64,000 nucleotides of DNA, taken from Levilactobacillus senmaizukei DSM 21775 = NBRC 103853. GTDB taxonomy: Bacteria; Bacillota; Bacilli; Lactobacillales; Lactobacillaceae. The DNA lies in the NCBI RefSeq assembly GCF_001592085.1, contig NZ_BCWD01000009.1, forward strand, positions 1-64,000. The letters run 5' to 3'. Below, piece after piece: positions 28,833 to 36,714 of this stretch. The position numbers were made by a program, and so were the translations under genes. How positions within the stretch are numbered: position 1 is the first letter of the stretch; the number at the start of each line of letters is the position of its first letter. Below the pieces are notes generated by a model, which saw nothing but the letters and a program-made list of their open reading frames with translations, made no database searches and had not been told where the DNA came from.

Positions 28833-28861
28833 AGTATAGCATACCTCTAAGAGGTTGTCAT
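28833..28861 (-). promoter_or_regulatory. Promoter of tRNA-Gly with palindromic spacer
   Basis: On the minus strand ATGACA (28856-28861) and TATACT (28833-28838, extended TGC) are 17 bp apart, and the tRNA begins about 12 bases later. The spacer holds a perfect 13-bp palindrome, ACCTCTAAGAGGT (28843-28855 on the plus strand). Confidence 0.75.
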
Positions 28862-28899
28862 TACTTTTTTGCAATTACATGCAAAGAATTTCATGAATA

Positions 28900-29127
28900 C
28901 TAATCTTCGTCAGATTTTGCCTCGATAATTTTTGCCGCAGATTTCCGTACCACCGCACGGTTATTCATATCCCCAACTGCCGTTTTATCAGCGGGATCGA
29001 AATCGCGAATCTCAACTAAAACTGAATTATCATACACTTTAGTCACTTCACCCGTGAAGTCGTGTTCCAATGGGCCAAATTTCTTAGCCGCGATCATGTC
29101 ACCAATTTTAATTTCAACTTCAGCCAT
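28900..29127 (-). CDS. DUF2187 (YkvS-like) small protein
   Basis: The 75-residue protein (MAEVEIKIGDMIAAKKFGPL) has the DUF2187 beta-rich core with FTGEVTKVYDNSVLVEI. The family is widespread in Firmicutes and has no known role; the fold resembles small SH3/KOW-like domains. AAGGGAG lies nine bases upstream of the ATG. It is monocistronic. Confidence 0.8.
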   Translation of the reverse strand: MAEVEIKIGDMIAAKKFGPLEHDFTGEVTKVYDNSVLVEIRDFDPADKTAVGDMNNRAVVRKSAAKIIEAKSDED

Positions 29128-29454
29128 CAGCCGTCGCTCCCTTCATCTGCAAACTTCAATTATAGTCATATTGACCAGCCTTAGCAAGTAAACACCTTTT
29201 ACCTGCAATTCAATTGTAAGAATTCTGCAACAAAGCGGGAAAACCGAATCTTTGGTGACTGGTATCCTTGCTAACCCATCCACAGCCGAAAAAACCGAAG
29301 GTCACGGTTCAATCTGGACATTTCAAGCGAATATTCCGAACTATCCTGTCCAATATCGCCAAGGCAGATCCGTATTATTTCCAGGAAAAATAAGTTATAC
29401 TCTAGTCGTTGCGTCATCGATTTTTTAAGAAATTCTAGAGGAGGAATTTTTATT
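29128..29454. other. Intergenic region before the amidase gene
   Basis: I see no gene. A 56-codon GTG frame (about 29253-29423) has no SD and no recognisable product. TATACT at 29396-29401 is the likely -10 for the amidase; the -35 is poor. Confidence 0.4.
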
Positions 29455-30705
29455 ATGAAAGCATGGCATCATTGGATGCTACGGGGACTCGCCATGACCA
29501 CGGGGATTATTGGTCTGGCTTGGGGTACCACCACCGCCAGCGCTAACTCAATCAATACTTATATCAGTAATCAAGGGTATTCAACGCCTAAGATTACCAA
29601 GGCCATTTGGAGTGGATTTCCTAAGTATAATTATCGGCATAACAAGCCTGAAGGGGTGGTTGTCCACGAAACAGCTAACCCTCACTCCACCTTGACCAAC
29701 GAAGTTACCTGTATGAAGAATAACTATCAAAACGCCTTCGTGCACACCTTCGTGGATGCTAGCAGCATCGTCAATATCGCCAACACCAAGTACCTTTGTT
29801 GGGGAGCTGGTCCGATTGCCAACAACCGTTATGTTCAATTTGAACAGGTTGAAGTCCATTCAAAGGCCGCTTTTGCTAGCGAACTGAACAACGCGGCTTA
29901 CTACACGGCTTACATCCTGAAACAATCTGGGCTTACACCTAAGCGTTACACAACTGTCCTGTCTCACCACGACGTTTCCAACAATCTCGGTGGTACCAAT
30001 CATTCCGATCCGGATGCCTACTGGTCAAACAGCGCCAAAAACTATTTCGGCACAACCTACACCATGACCGACTTCGTGGCGTTGGTTAAGATGCAGTATG
30101 CCAAGTTAACTGGATCATCAACGACCACCGACACCACCACGGATGAAAATCAACATACCACGGCTCCCGTTGCCCCTAAGCCAAAGACGGTAACCTACAA
30201 TAAGGCCACGAATAATGAAACAGCCACCCTGAGCACCAATTATACCAAGTGGTCGGTTTACAACCACGTCAAGGGTACCAAGGGTGCTGCCAAGATTGGC
30301 TGGGGTCGTCTAAGCGCCGACCATCGGGGGGCCAAGGTTTACGTCGATAACCGTGCCGTTAAGAAAGGTGGCTGGAGTGGGACTTGGTATCGGATTCGTT
30401 TCAGCAAGAATACCAAGACCAAGTACTGGGTTTACAGTGGCGTCCTGACTTTTCCTAAAGTCACCTACTCAAACGCTTCCGGTTCAGCAACCCTGGCGCC
30501 GACCCACGCCCCACTCTATAATCACGTATTAAACTCGAATTATCTTTCCAAAAAAGTAGCCTACACAAACAGCTTTCCCGCCGGCACTAAGGTGACCATT
30601 AACAAAAAAGGCGACAAGGCTAGCGACGGATCAACTTGGTTCCGGATTACACTTAACAATAAATCTTACTGGATCCAAAACACCAATTTGGCCGGTCAAG
30701 CCTAA
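29455..30705 (+). CDS. Secreted N-acetylmuramoyl-L-alanine amidase with SH3-like modules
   Basis: The 416-residue protein has a signal peptide (cleavage near TTTASAN), an amidase_2-type domain (residues ~35-215) with zinc ligands in GVVVHETANP, FVHTFVD and SHHDVS, a Thr-rich linker, and two C-terminal GW/SH3-like modules (WYRIRFSKNTKTKYWVYSG, WFRITLNNKSYWIQ) that likely bind the wall. It cleaves the bond between MurNAc and L-Ala. GGAGG precedes the ATG. It could be an autolysin or derive from a phage lysin; the signal peptide favours an autolysin. Confidence 0.88.
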   Translation: MKAWHHWMLRGLAMTTGIIGLAWGTTTASANSINTYISNQGYSTPKITKAIWSGFPKYNYRHNKPEGVVVHETANPHSTLTNEVTCMKNNYQNAFVHTFVDASSIVNIANTKYLCWGAGPIANNRYVQFEQVEVHSKAAFASELNNAAYYTAYILKQSGLTPKRYTTVLSHHDVSNNLGGTNHSDPDAYWSNSAKNYFGTTYTMTDFVALVKMQYAKLTGSSTTTDTTTDENQHTTAPVAPKPKTVTYNKATNNETATLSTNYTKWSVYNHVKGTKGAAKIGWGRLSADHRGAKVYVDNRAVKKGGWSGTWYRIRFSKNTKTKYWVYSGVLTFPKVTYSNASGSATLAPTHAPLYNHVLNSNYLSKKVAYTNSFPAGTKVTINKKGDKASDGSTWFRITLNNKSYWIQNTNLAGQA

Positions 30706-30718
30706 TATTCAACTATCG

Positions 30719-30742
30719 GTCCGGAATTCTCCGGACCTTTTT
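30719..30742 (+). terminator. Terminator of the amidase gene
   Basis: Perfect arms GGTCCGGA and TCCGGACC around ATT(C) are followed by TTTTTG. Confidence 0.85.
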
Positions 30743-30772
30743 GTTCCTGACAATTGGAAAGGATGATACTTA

Positions 30773-31297
30773 ATGGGAAAGATAATCTTTTATGGGGCAA
30801 CTTCACTCGACGGCTACTTGGCCACACGAAACGATCAAATTGACTGGTTAACTGGCTTGACCGGGCTACCCAAAAACATCGGGGCCGAGGTCCTAGGCAA
30901 CATGACCACCGCCATTCTTGGTCGCACAACCTATGATTATCTGCAAACGACCGCGCCAGATCGCCCCCTAAACCCCTTTAACTTAGAGATCATTAGTTAC
31001 GTTCTCACCCACCGACCATTGCCCAGCCGCCACAATGTGGCCTTTAGCGATGCCGATGTCATCGACCTAGCCCAAGAACTTCAAATTCGCGGCATCGTTT
31101 GGATCGTCGGTGGCGGCGCGATCCTCACCTCATTGTTGGCCGCCGACTTAGTCGATGAACTTTACTTGCAAATCGCCCCCACCTTGCTGGGAGATGGCAA
31201 ACGTCTCTTCGGTAACTTGGCGAGTGCCCAGCAGTTTAACCTACAGGCCACCCATCAATATGGTCCCCTGGCCGAGTTGGTCTTCACCCGTCACTAA
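30773..31297 (+). CDS. DHFR/RibD-C family reductase-like protein
   Basis: The 174-residue protein begins GKIIFYGATSLDGYLA and has WIVGGGAILTSLLAADLVDELYLQIAPTLLGDGKRLF, the RibD C-terminal signature of NADPH-dependent reductases such as Bacillus YwjB/YyaP. It is not housekeeping DHFR: the folate-site pattern is absent. The substrate is unknown. AAAGGA lies before the ATG. Confidence 0.85.
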   Translation: MGKIIFYGATSLDGYLATRNDQIDWLTGLTGLPKNIGAEVLGNMTTAILGRTTYDYLQTTAPDRPLNPFNLEIISYVLTHRPLPSRHNVAFSDADVIDLAQELQIRGIVWIVGGGAILTSLLAADLVDELYLQIAPTLLGDGKRLFGNLASAQQFNLQATHQYGPLAELVFTRH

Positions 31298-31367
31298 ATT
31301 AGTATTCGTCACTCCAAGATTATGGTAATCTAGACCTATCTAGTACATTTGCTAAGGAGCGATAAGT

Positions 31368-31709
31368 ATGTGGTTAGCACTTCATCTCGGGACTTGTATT
31401 GTCCTGACCATCTTGGTCATTCTTGGTCTGACTCGTCACGCCGAAAAACGGGTCAACCAGTTTTTAATTCTATCGCGCCTGGGCTACCTGGTCATGATTA
31501 TTAGTGGCGTGGTGCTCACCATTCGGACCTTCAGTCATAATCCCTTAATAATCTCTCTCAAGTTTATTCTAGGAATTGCCACGATCGCACTGATTGAAAT
31601 CAGCTATGGCCGAAAGCTTGAACGAGATACCCATCACCTAATCTATTGGATTTTGGGCGTTGTCGCCCTCATCACGGTTGGATTGGGCCTCACTCTAGTC
31701 TATCTTTAA
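31368..31709 (+). CDS. DUF1516 (YisL-like) membrane protein
   Basis: The 113-residue protein has four hydrophobic segments and the family features ALHLGTC at the start and FILGIATIALIEISYGRK in the third segment. It belongs to the UPF0344/YisL family of unknown function. AAGGAG precedes the ATG, and a bidirectional terminator follows. Confidence 0.82.
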   Translation: MWLALHLGTCIVLTILVILGLTRHAEKRVNQFLILSRLGYLVMIISGVVLTIRTFSHNPLIISLKFILGIATIALIEISYGRKLERDTHHLIYWILGVVALITVGLGLTLVYL

Positions 31710-31714
31710 TCAAA

Positions 31715-31751
31715 AAAACGAGTTACCCCATTTACCGGGTAACTCGTTTTT
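31715..31751. terminator. Bidirectional terminator
   Basis: A 14-bp stem AAAACGAGTTACCC and complement with T/A tracts on both sides lies between the yisL-like and racD genes, which converge. Confidence 0.9.
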
Positions 31752-31752
31752 G

Positions 31753-32463
31753 CTAGGATTTTCGCTGCTTCAACGCCAATTCCAAGGAACGATCAACGAG
31801 CACGGACTGCGCATCAATCAACGGCAACTCCGTTTCTGGCTCGCGCTCTTGGGCCAATGACAACTCAGTACAACCCAGAATAACTAGGTCGGCCTTTTGT
31901 TCGGTCATCATCCGTTTCAAGATTCGGTGATACAGCGCACGATCAACATGATTATTTTCCTTAATGTTATCATAAATCAATTCCATGGTTTCCGCTTCGA
32001 TATCCGCCGTCGGAAGAACCGGTTCTAGACCAGCATTAACGACTTCGTTTTCGATAACATGGTCGGTAATGGTGCCCTGAGTCCCCGTAATCCCAATCCG
32101 CTTTGCCTCAGGAAACCGCCGCTTAATTTCCTTCACAGCTTCTCTTGGCATATGCAAGATGGGAATATCAGTGGTTGCTTGCAGATCATCATAGAAGTAA
32201 TGAGCCGTATTACATGGGAGCGCAAAGAACGCCGGACCCAAAGCACTCTGTTGCTTAATATCTTCTAATAAATCCGGCAACGGATTGGGTTGACTGTGAT
32301 CCATGATATACGTGGTGCGGTCGGGAACCGTCGCATGATTAACCAGGATATAGTTCAAGTAATCCTGGTCGTTATGTGCCGGCGTCCGTAAATTCAATTG
32401 ATGAAGGTAACTTTCGGTTGCCATGGTTCCCATGCCACCGATAATCGTAAAGAACTTTTTCAT
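31753..32463 (-). CDS. racD: Aspartate racemase
   Basis: The 236-residue protein has the two catalytic cysteines of PLP-independent amino-acid racemases, in ALPCNTAHYFYDDL and LGCTELSLA, and the GGMGTMATESY start. It interconverts L- and D-aspartate. It begins five bases after the D-aspartate ligase gene and is certainly co-transcribed with it, so its role is to supply D-Asp for the peptidoglycan crossbridge. Glutamate racemase (MurI) is less likely given this context and the length. Confidence 0.9.
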   Translation of the reverse strand: MKKFFTIIGGMGTMATESYLHQLNLRTPAHNDQDYLNYILVNHATVPDRTTYIMDHSQPNPLPDLLEDIKQQSALGPAFFALPCNTAHYFYDDLQATTDIPILHMPREAVKEIKRRFPEAKRIGITGTQGTITDHVIENEVVNAGLEPVLPTADIEAETMELIYDNIKENNHVDRALYHRILKRMMTEQKADLVILGCTELSLAQEREPETELPLIDAQSVLVDRSLELALKQRKS

Positions 32464-32468
32464 AAGTC

Positions 32469-33725
32469 TTACCCCTTATTTTCGGCGAAATACTTCTTAA
32501 AGTTAACGGTATAGTTGTGTTGCATCCATTGAATCAAAGCCCAACGCTTTAAATTCATGTCCTGGTCGTAGCGATACGTGGTGCCGTACCGACCTTCGGA
32601 AATTAACTTGAGCGCCCGTTCCTTGTCGGCATTTTCCCGCGTGTACTGCTTGAAAACCTTAACTGGCACGCCTAGCCACAAGGCGTGTTGACTGTCATTC
32701 TTGTTGGCCCGGACCGTTGGGGCATCCTTCAACTCACCCTTCACATAGTCCTTAACCACCCAGTCAGCCAAGTTGTAGCCATTGAGAGTCACAAAGAAAC
32801 TACTCCGACCTTGACGTAAATTGATTTCAAATAACTTGAACGACTGGTCACGCGAATCATATTTCATATCGAAATTAGCGTAACCCGTAAATTCGATGGC
32901 TTCCAAGAATTTCTGAATTTGGTCGTAGATCTTGTTATTATATTCCGGAATGATTGCCACATAATTTCCGATAGCGGATGGTGCTGGGTCTTCCAGTAAC
33001 GGATGACCCAAACACATCATCTTTACATGATGGTGCTGGTCCACATAGGCATTCAGCACTCGCATGTTGCTATCATCGCCCGGCACAAAGTCTTGGAGAA
33101 TCAGATCGGATTGGTAGCCATTGTCGTAAATTTTCTTCAGGACATCCCGAAATTCTGCTTCGGATTGAATCCGAAAGGCTTTCTTCCGGCCCTCAAAATG
33201 CACGTCTAACCATTCTACACTATTGGCTGGCTTCAAGGCTACCGGATAGTCAAATGGCTGTTCAACGGGGTCATCCGCCGTGGCTTGGGCCTTGCTGATC
33301 GTCCGCGTTGCCGGATATGGCAACCCGTACTTGTCACAAACCTTGTAAAAGTTTTCCTTGTTATTAAGTTGCTTCAACTTGTCATAGTCGATGTATGGAC
33401 AGATGAAGACATCTTCCAGCTCGGCTTTATGCTTACTGATTAACTCGGCATAGCCATCTCCGCACCCAATCAAAATGACTGGTTCGGGATGATCAGCGTA
33501 ACGTTCCTTCAGCTTCCGCATGGTTTCAATCCATACGGGATCCTCATCGAAGCCGGGAATCAGCTCCACGTTAACCACCTTCGTGTAACGGGTCGGTGCT
33601 AACTGAATGCTAGCAAAAGCCTGTACGGGTTCGTGATACAGGTCATAAAATGACCGGGCCATACCATAAACGTTAAAGTCACTCCCCAACAGAATGGGGG
33701 TGAACTGCTTTCCATTGGTTTCCAT
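32469..33725 (-). CDS. D-aspartate ligase (ATP-grasp), peptidoglycan crossbridge
   Basis: The 418-residue ATP-grasp protein resembles the Enterococcus faecium D-aspartate ligase Aslfm along its whole length as I recall it: FTPILLGSDFNVYGMARSF, GCGDGYAELISKHK, PVALKPANSVEWL, PGDDSNMRVLNAYVD, NFDMKYDSRD and LFEINLRQGRSSFF. It attaches D-Asp to the epsilon-amino group of L-Lys in the UDP-MurNAc-pentapeptide. The neighbouring racemase makes its substrate and the upstream AsnB-like protein may amidate the product. Full length, with intact ATP-grasp residues. Confidence 0.92.
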   Translation of the reverse strand: METNGKQFTPILLGSDFNVYGMARSFYDLYHEPVQAFASIQLAPTRYTKVVNVELIPGFDEDPVWIETMRKLKERYADHPEPVILIGCGDGYAELISKHKAELEDVFICPYIDYDKLKQLNNKENFYKVCDKYGLPYPATRTISKAQATADDPVEQPFDYPVALKPANSVEWLDVHFEGRKKAFRIQSEAEFRDVLKKIYDNGYQSDLILQDFVPGDDSNMRVLNAYVDQHHHVKMMCLGHPLLEDPAPSAIGNYVAIIPEYNNKIYDQIQKFLEAIEFTGYANFDMKYDSRDQSFKLFEINLRQGRSSFFVTLNGYNLADWVVKDYVKGELKDAPTVRANKNDSQHALWLGVPVKVFKQYTRENADKERALKLISEGRYGTTYRYDQDMNLKRWALIQWMQHNYTVNFKKYFAENKG

Positions 33726-33770
33726 AACGAATTAAAGTCCCTTCACAACTACTTATTTCTATATACAAAG

Positions 33771-33816
33771 ACGATCAAGGTTGTTATTGGAGTCGTCCGC
33801 TAACAACCTTGATCGT
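33771..33816 (-). terminator. Strong hairpin between asnB and asl, weak T-tail
   Basis: A 16-bp perfect stem (ACGATCAAGGTTGTTA and complement) encloses a 14-nt loop. The minus-strand tail is CTTTGTATA rather than a T-run, so it may be a leaky terminator or a processing or stability element that sets the ratio of asnB to asl-racD. Confidence 0.55.
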
Positions 33817-33850
33817 TATCGGCGCACCAGATACGGCTGCCGGCTTATAT

Positions 33851-35731
33851 TTACGCTTGGGTCAGATGCACTTGGTCAATCGTCTTGGCCGTCGTGTCTT
33901 CTGGGAAATAAACTTCATACCACAAGATAAATGTGTAAATCGTAAAGATTTTTTGCATGCTGGACTTACCGTTGATGTGTTCATTTAAGATATCCATCAA
34001 GGCCTCGGTGTTAAAGAACTTGTGAGCCACATCAGAATTGAAGGCTTCAATAATCCGTGACTTGTAAGGTTCTTCCTTGATCCAGCTAGCAATTGGCGAT
34101 GGGAAGCCCAGCTTCTCCTTCTTCGCGATCTTTTCAGGTAATTCCGACGTCGCCGCGGTCCGCAGGGAAATCTTCGTTTCATCTGGACGAATCCGCGTCT
34201 TGACTGGCATCGTAGCGGCAAACTTTGCAACTTCACGGTCAACCAGTGGTGTCCGTAATTCCAAGGAGTTCGCCATGCTCATCCGGTCGGCCTTGTGCAG
34301 AATATCATAAGGCAACCAGGTATTGATGTCGAAGTATTGCATTTGCGTCATTTCATCTAGGCCCTTAACATCATCGAAGAGATGCTTCGTGTAGGCACCG
34401 GCATCCCGGTTAAGTTTAGGGTTCTTCAGAATTTGATTCCGATCATGATAGTCAAAGACATAGTTAACCCGGTAATACCGTTCGCTCAGAGGTTGCGCAC
34501 CCCGAACCAAGAACCGCCGTCCATGGAACCGTGGCATCTTTTCGGCAATTGAGCCTAACATCTTACGGATTGGCTTAGCAACCCACTTCTGGTAACGCTC
34601 GAACGGAATGGCTTCCAGATAAGTGTTATACCCACCGAAGAATTCATCGGCACCTTCACCAGACAACGCCACCTTCACCGCCTTCCGCGTCCCCTTAGAG
34701 AGGTAGAAGAGTTGCATGGCCGAAGGGTTTGATAAGGGTTCGTCCATGTAGTACATGATGGTTGGCAGAATATCGAAGTAATCGTCCCCGGTCATGTAGA
34801 TTGGCGTATTCTTCTGGTTAATTTCCTTAGCAAACTCTGAAGACCAGCTTAATTCACTGTACTTAGAATTCTTAAACCCTAAGGAGAAGGACTGAATTGG
34901 CTTCAACTTGGAAGCCTCATTCAAGACGTATGAGGAATCAATCCCACTGGAAAGGAAACTACCCACTTCAACGTCGGCAATCATGTGTGCCTTTACAGAT
35001 TCGTCCACGATTCCCCGAATCTTTTCAGCGTCACCCTCAACGGTCTGTGAATTATCGATGTGGTCGTAGTTAAATTTAAAGTAACGGTGCGTCTCGGTCT
35101 TACCGTCCTTGTGCAGGAAGTATTGGCCAGGCAGCAACTTGTAGACGTTCTTGAACATCGTGTCCCGTGAAGGAATGAATTCAAAACTCAAGTGAATGGG
35201 TAATAAGGCTTCGTTAAATTCCTTCTTGAAGTTAGGATGTTCCAAGAATGCCTTGATTTCGGAGGCCCATAAGAAGGTATCGCCATCATCGTAATAGTAG
35301 AGTGGCTTGATCCCAAAGTGGTCCCGGGCACCAAAGACTTCATTGGTCACACTGTCATAAATAACGAAAGCGTACATTCCCCGCAAATGACCTAACAGAT
35401 CTGGACCCCAGGCATCATACCCGTGAATCAAGACTTCGGAGTCAACTTCCGTTTGGAACTTGTACCCCATCTTTTGCAGTTCTGCTCGAATTTCTTGGTA
35501 GTTGTAAATTTCACCGTTGAACGTCAAGACCTTGGTTTGGTCATTGTTGAACATCGGTTGCTTCCCGTGGGCCAAGTCAATAATTGAGAGCCGACGGAAC
35601 CCCATAACGGCGTTCTCATCATGGAAGAAAGCCTCATCATCAGGTCCCCGGTGTTTGATCCGATCAGCCATAGCATTAATCGTGGTAGTCGGGACATCCT
35701 TTTGGTTTACGTAACCAACGAATCCACACAT
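33851..35731 (-). CDS. asnB: Glutamine-dependent asparagine synthetase-like amidotransferase
   Basis: The 626-residue protein has an N-terminal class II glutaminase domain with nucleophile Cys2 (MCGFVGY), RHRGPD-like IKHRGPDD and FNGEIYNYQE, and a C-terminal synthetase domain with pyrophosphatase loop SFLSSGIDSSY near residue 258. The family makes asparagine, but homologues in lactic acid bacteria (AsnH in lactococci, AsnB1 in L. plantarum) amidate peptidoglycan precursors. Being just upstream of asl-racD, it probably converts crossbridge D-Asp to D-Asn; this is inference. AAGGGG precedes the ATG. Confidence 0.9.
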   Translation of the reverse strand: MCGFVGYVNQKDVPTTTINAMADRIKHRGPDDEAFFHDENAVMGFRRLSIIDLAHGKQPMFNNDQTKVLTFNGEIYNYQEIRAELQKMGYKFQTEVDSEVLIHGYDAWGPDLLGHLRGMYAFVIYDSVTNEVFGARDHFGIKPLYYYDDGDTFLWASEIKAFLEHPNFKKEFNEALLPIHLSFEFIPSRDTMFKNVYKLLPGQYFLHKDGKTETHRYFKFNYDHIDNSQTVEGDAEKIRGIVDESVKAHMIADVEVGSFLSSGIDSSYVLNEASKLKPIQSFSLGFKNSKYSELSWSSEFAKEINQKNTPIYMTGDDYFDILPTIMYYMDEPLSNPSAMQLFYLSKGTRKAVKVALSGEGADEFFGGYNTYLEAIPFERYQKWVAKPIRKMLGSIAEKMPRFHGRRFLVRGAQPLSERYYRVNYVFDYHDRNQILKNPKLNRDAGAYTKHLFDDVKGLDEMTQMQYFDINTWLPYDILHKADRMSMANSLELRTPLVDREVAKFAATMPVKTRIRPDETKISLRTAATSELPEKIAKKEKLGFPSPIASWIKEEPYKSRIIEAFNSDVAHKFFNTEALMDILNEHINGKSSMQKIFTIYTFILWYEVYFPEDTTAKTIDQVHLTQA

Positions 35732-35805
35732 GTGCGTATCCCCTTTTTCATATCTAAAGTTTAAAAGTATTTTTAGTCGTTCATTAAAATTAAATGAATT
35801 ACAAC

Positions 35806-35876
35806 AACCATTATTCTAGCAAATTTATGCTGTGAATACCATATTATTAAGGATTCTTAAGGGTTCTCAAGCTTTT
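35806..35876 (-). promoter_or_regulatory. asnB promoter with tandem 10-bp repeats upstream
   Basis: On the minus strand an extended -10 TGCTAGAAT lies at 35813-35821 with a poor -35. Immediately upstream, at about -41 to -70, are three 10-bp units read on the plus strand: TTAAGGATTC, TTAAGGGTTC and TCAAGCTTTT (35847-35876). The helical spacing and position suit an OmpR/PhoB-type activator. Confidence 0.5.
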
Positions 35877-35879
35877 TTC

Positions 35880-36581
35880 CTATTGGGGTGCCAAAGCCGC
35901 CAAATCATTGACTGCCAAAACTTTAATTTGCCGGCGCCCAATCGTCTCAATGACCCCATCAGAAACTAATTGATGGAGTTTACGACTTAAGGACTCGGGC
36001 GTCATCCCTAGGTAGGCCGCCAAGTCTTGTTTGCTCATCGGCAAATCAACGACTCCTGACTGATCATGGCTGAGTACCTGGAGGTAACCGGCCAGCCGTG
36101 GCAAAGCATCTGGAATTGCCATCAGCGTTGCCTGACGTTCGGCCGCCTTCAGCCGATCTGCCAGCGCACCTAAGAGGTGCATCGATAAGGGTGGCATCCG
36201 TGATATTAAATTGGTCAACGACTCACGTGAGATCGTACACAACTCGGTAGTCATCGTTGCCTCAGCATATGATCCGTGGATTTCATCGGTAAACAGGGCG
36301 ATTTCACCGACGAAGTCGCCCGGATTCAGCACCCGTAAAACCTGTTCCTTGCCTTCCGCCGATAAGTGGTATAGGCGAACTTGGCCGGTATTAACAATGT
36401 ATAGCGTCTGTGAAACTTCGCCAGCATTAAAGACCGCGCCGCCCCTAACTGCATGAATCGGTCGGGTCACTTGAGCTACTGATAACAGCTGCTCTTCAGC
36501 CAGGCTTTGAAAGATTGGGACCTGAGAAACACATTCCAATTCCCGCTCAATCGAATGGCCATGCTGATGTCCATGTTCCAT
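35880..36581 (-). CDS. Crp/Fnr family regulator, FLP-like
   Basis: The 233-residue protein has a cyclic-nucleotide-binding-like beta-roll (GQVRLYHLSAEGKEQVLRVLNPGDFVGEIALF) and a C-terminal HTH (SKQDLAAYLGMTPESLSRKLHQL). It lacks the FNR four-Cys cluster and the cAMP contact pattern. The only two cysteines, Cys17 and Cys115, have nearly the spacing of the redox pair in Lactobacillus casei FLP, as I recall it (Cys5/Cys102). The N-terminus carries a His-rich extension, HGHQHGH. Both suggest redox or metal sensing; targets are unknown. It is divergent from pepD. Confidence 0.82.
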   Translation of the reverse strand: MEHGHQHGHSIERELECVSQVPIFQSLAEEQLLSVAQVTRPIHAVRGGAVFNAGEVSQTLYIVNTGQVRLYHLSAEGKEQVLRVLNPGDFVGEIALFTDEIHGSYAEATMTTELCTISRESLTNLISRMPPLSMHLLGALADRLKAAERQATLMAIPDALPRLAGYLQVLSHDQSGVVDLPMSKQDLAAYLGMTPESLSRKLHQLVSDGVIETIGRRQIKVLAVNDLAALAPQ

Positions 36582-36714
36582 GTCGCCATCTCCTTTTACC
36601 TAATAGGTCTATTCTAACAAATAAATCAGGTGAACCGGTAAACAACGTCTCCGCCTCCCGTGAATGTGCTATAGTATGGCTAACAACGACTAGACCACTA
36701 AGGAGGCTCTTTAT

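Noticed and set aside
29253-29423. 56-codon GTG frame before the amidase
   Set aside because: No SD and no recognisable product.
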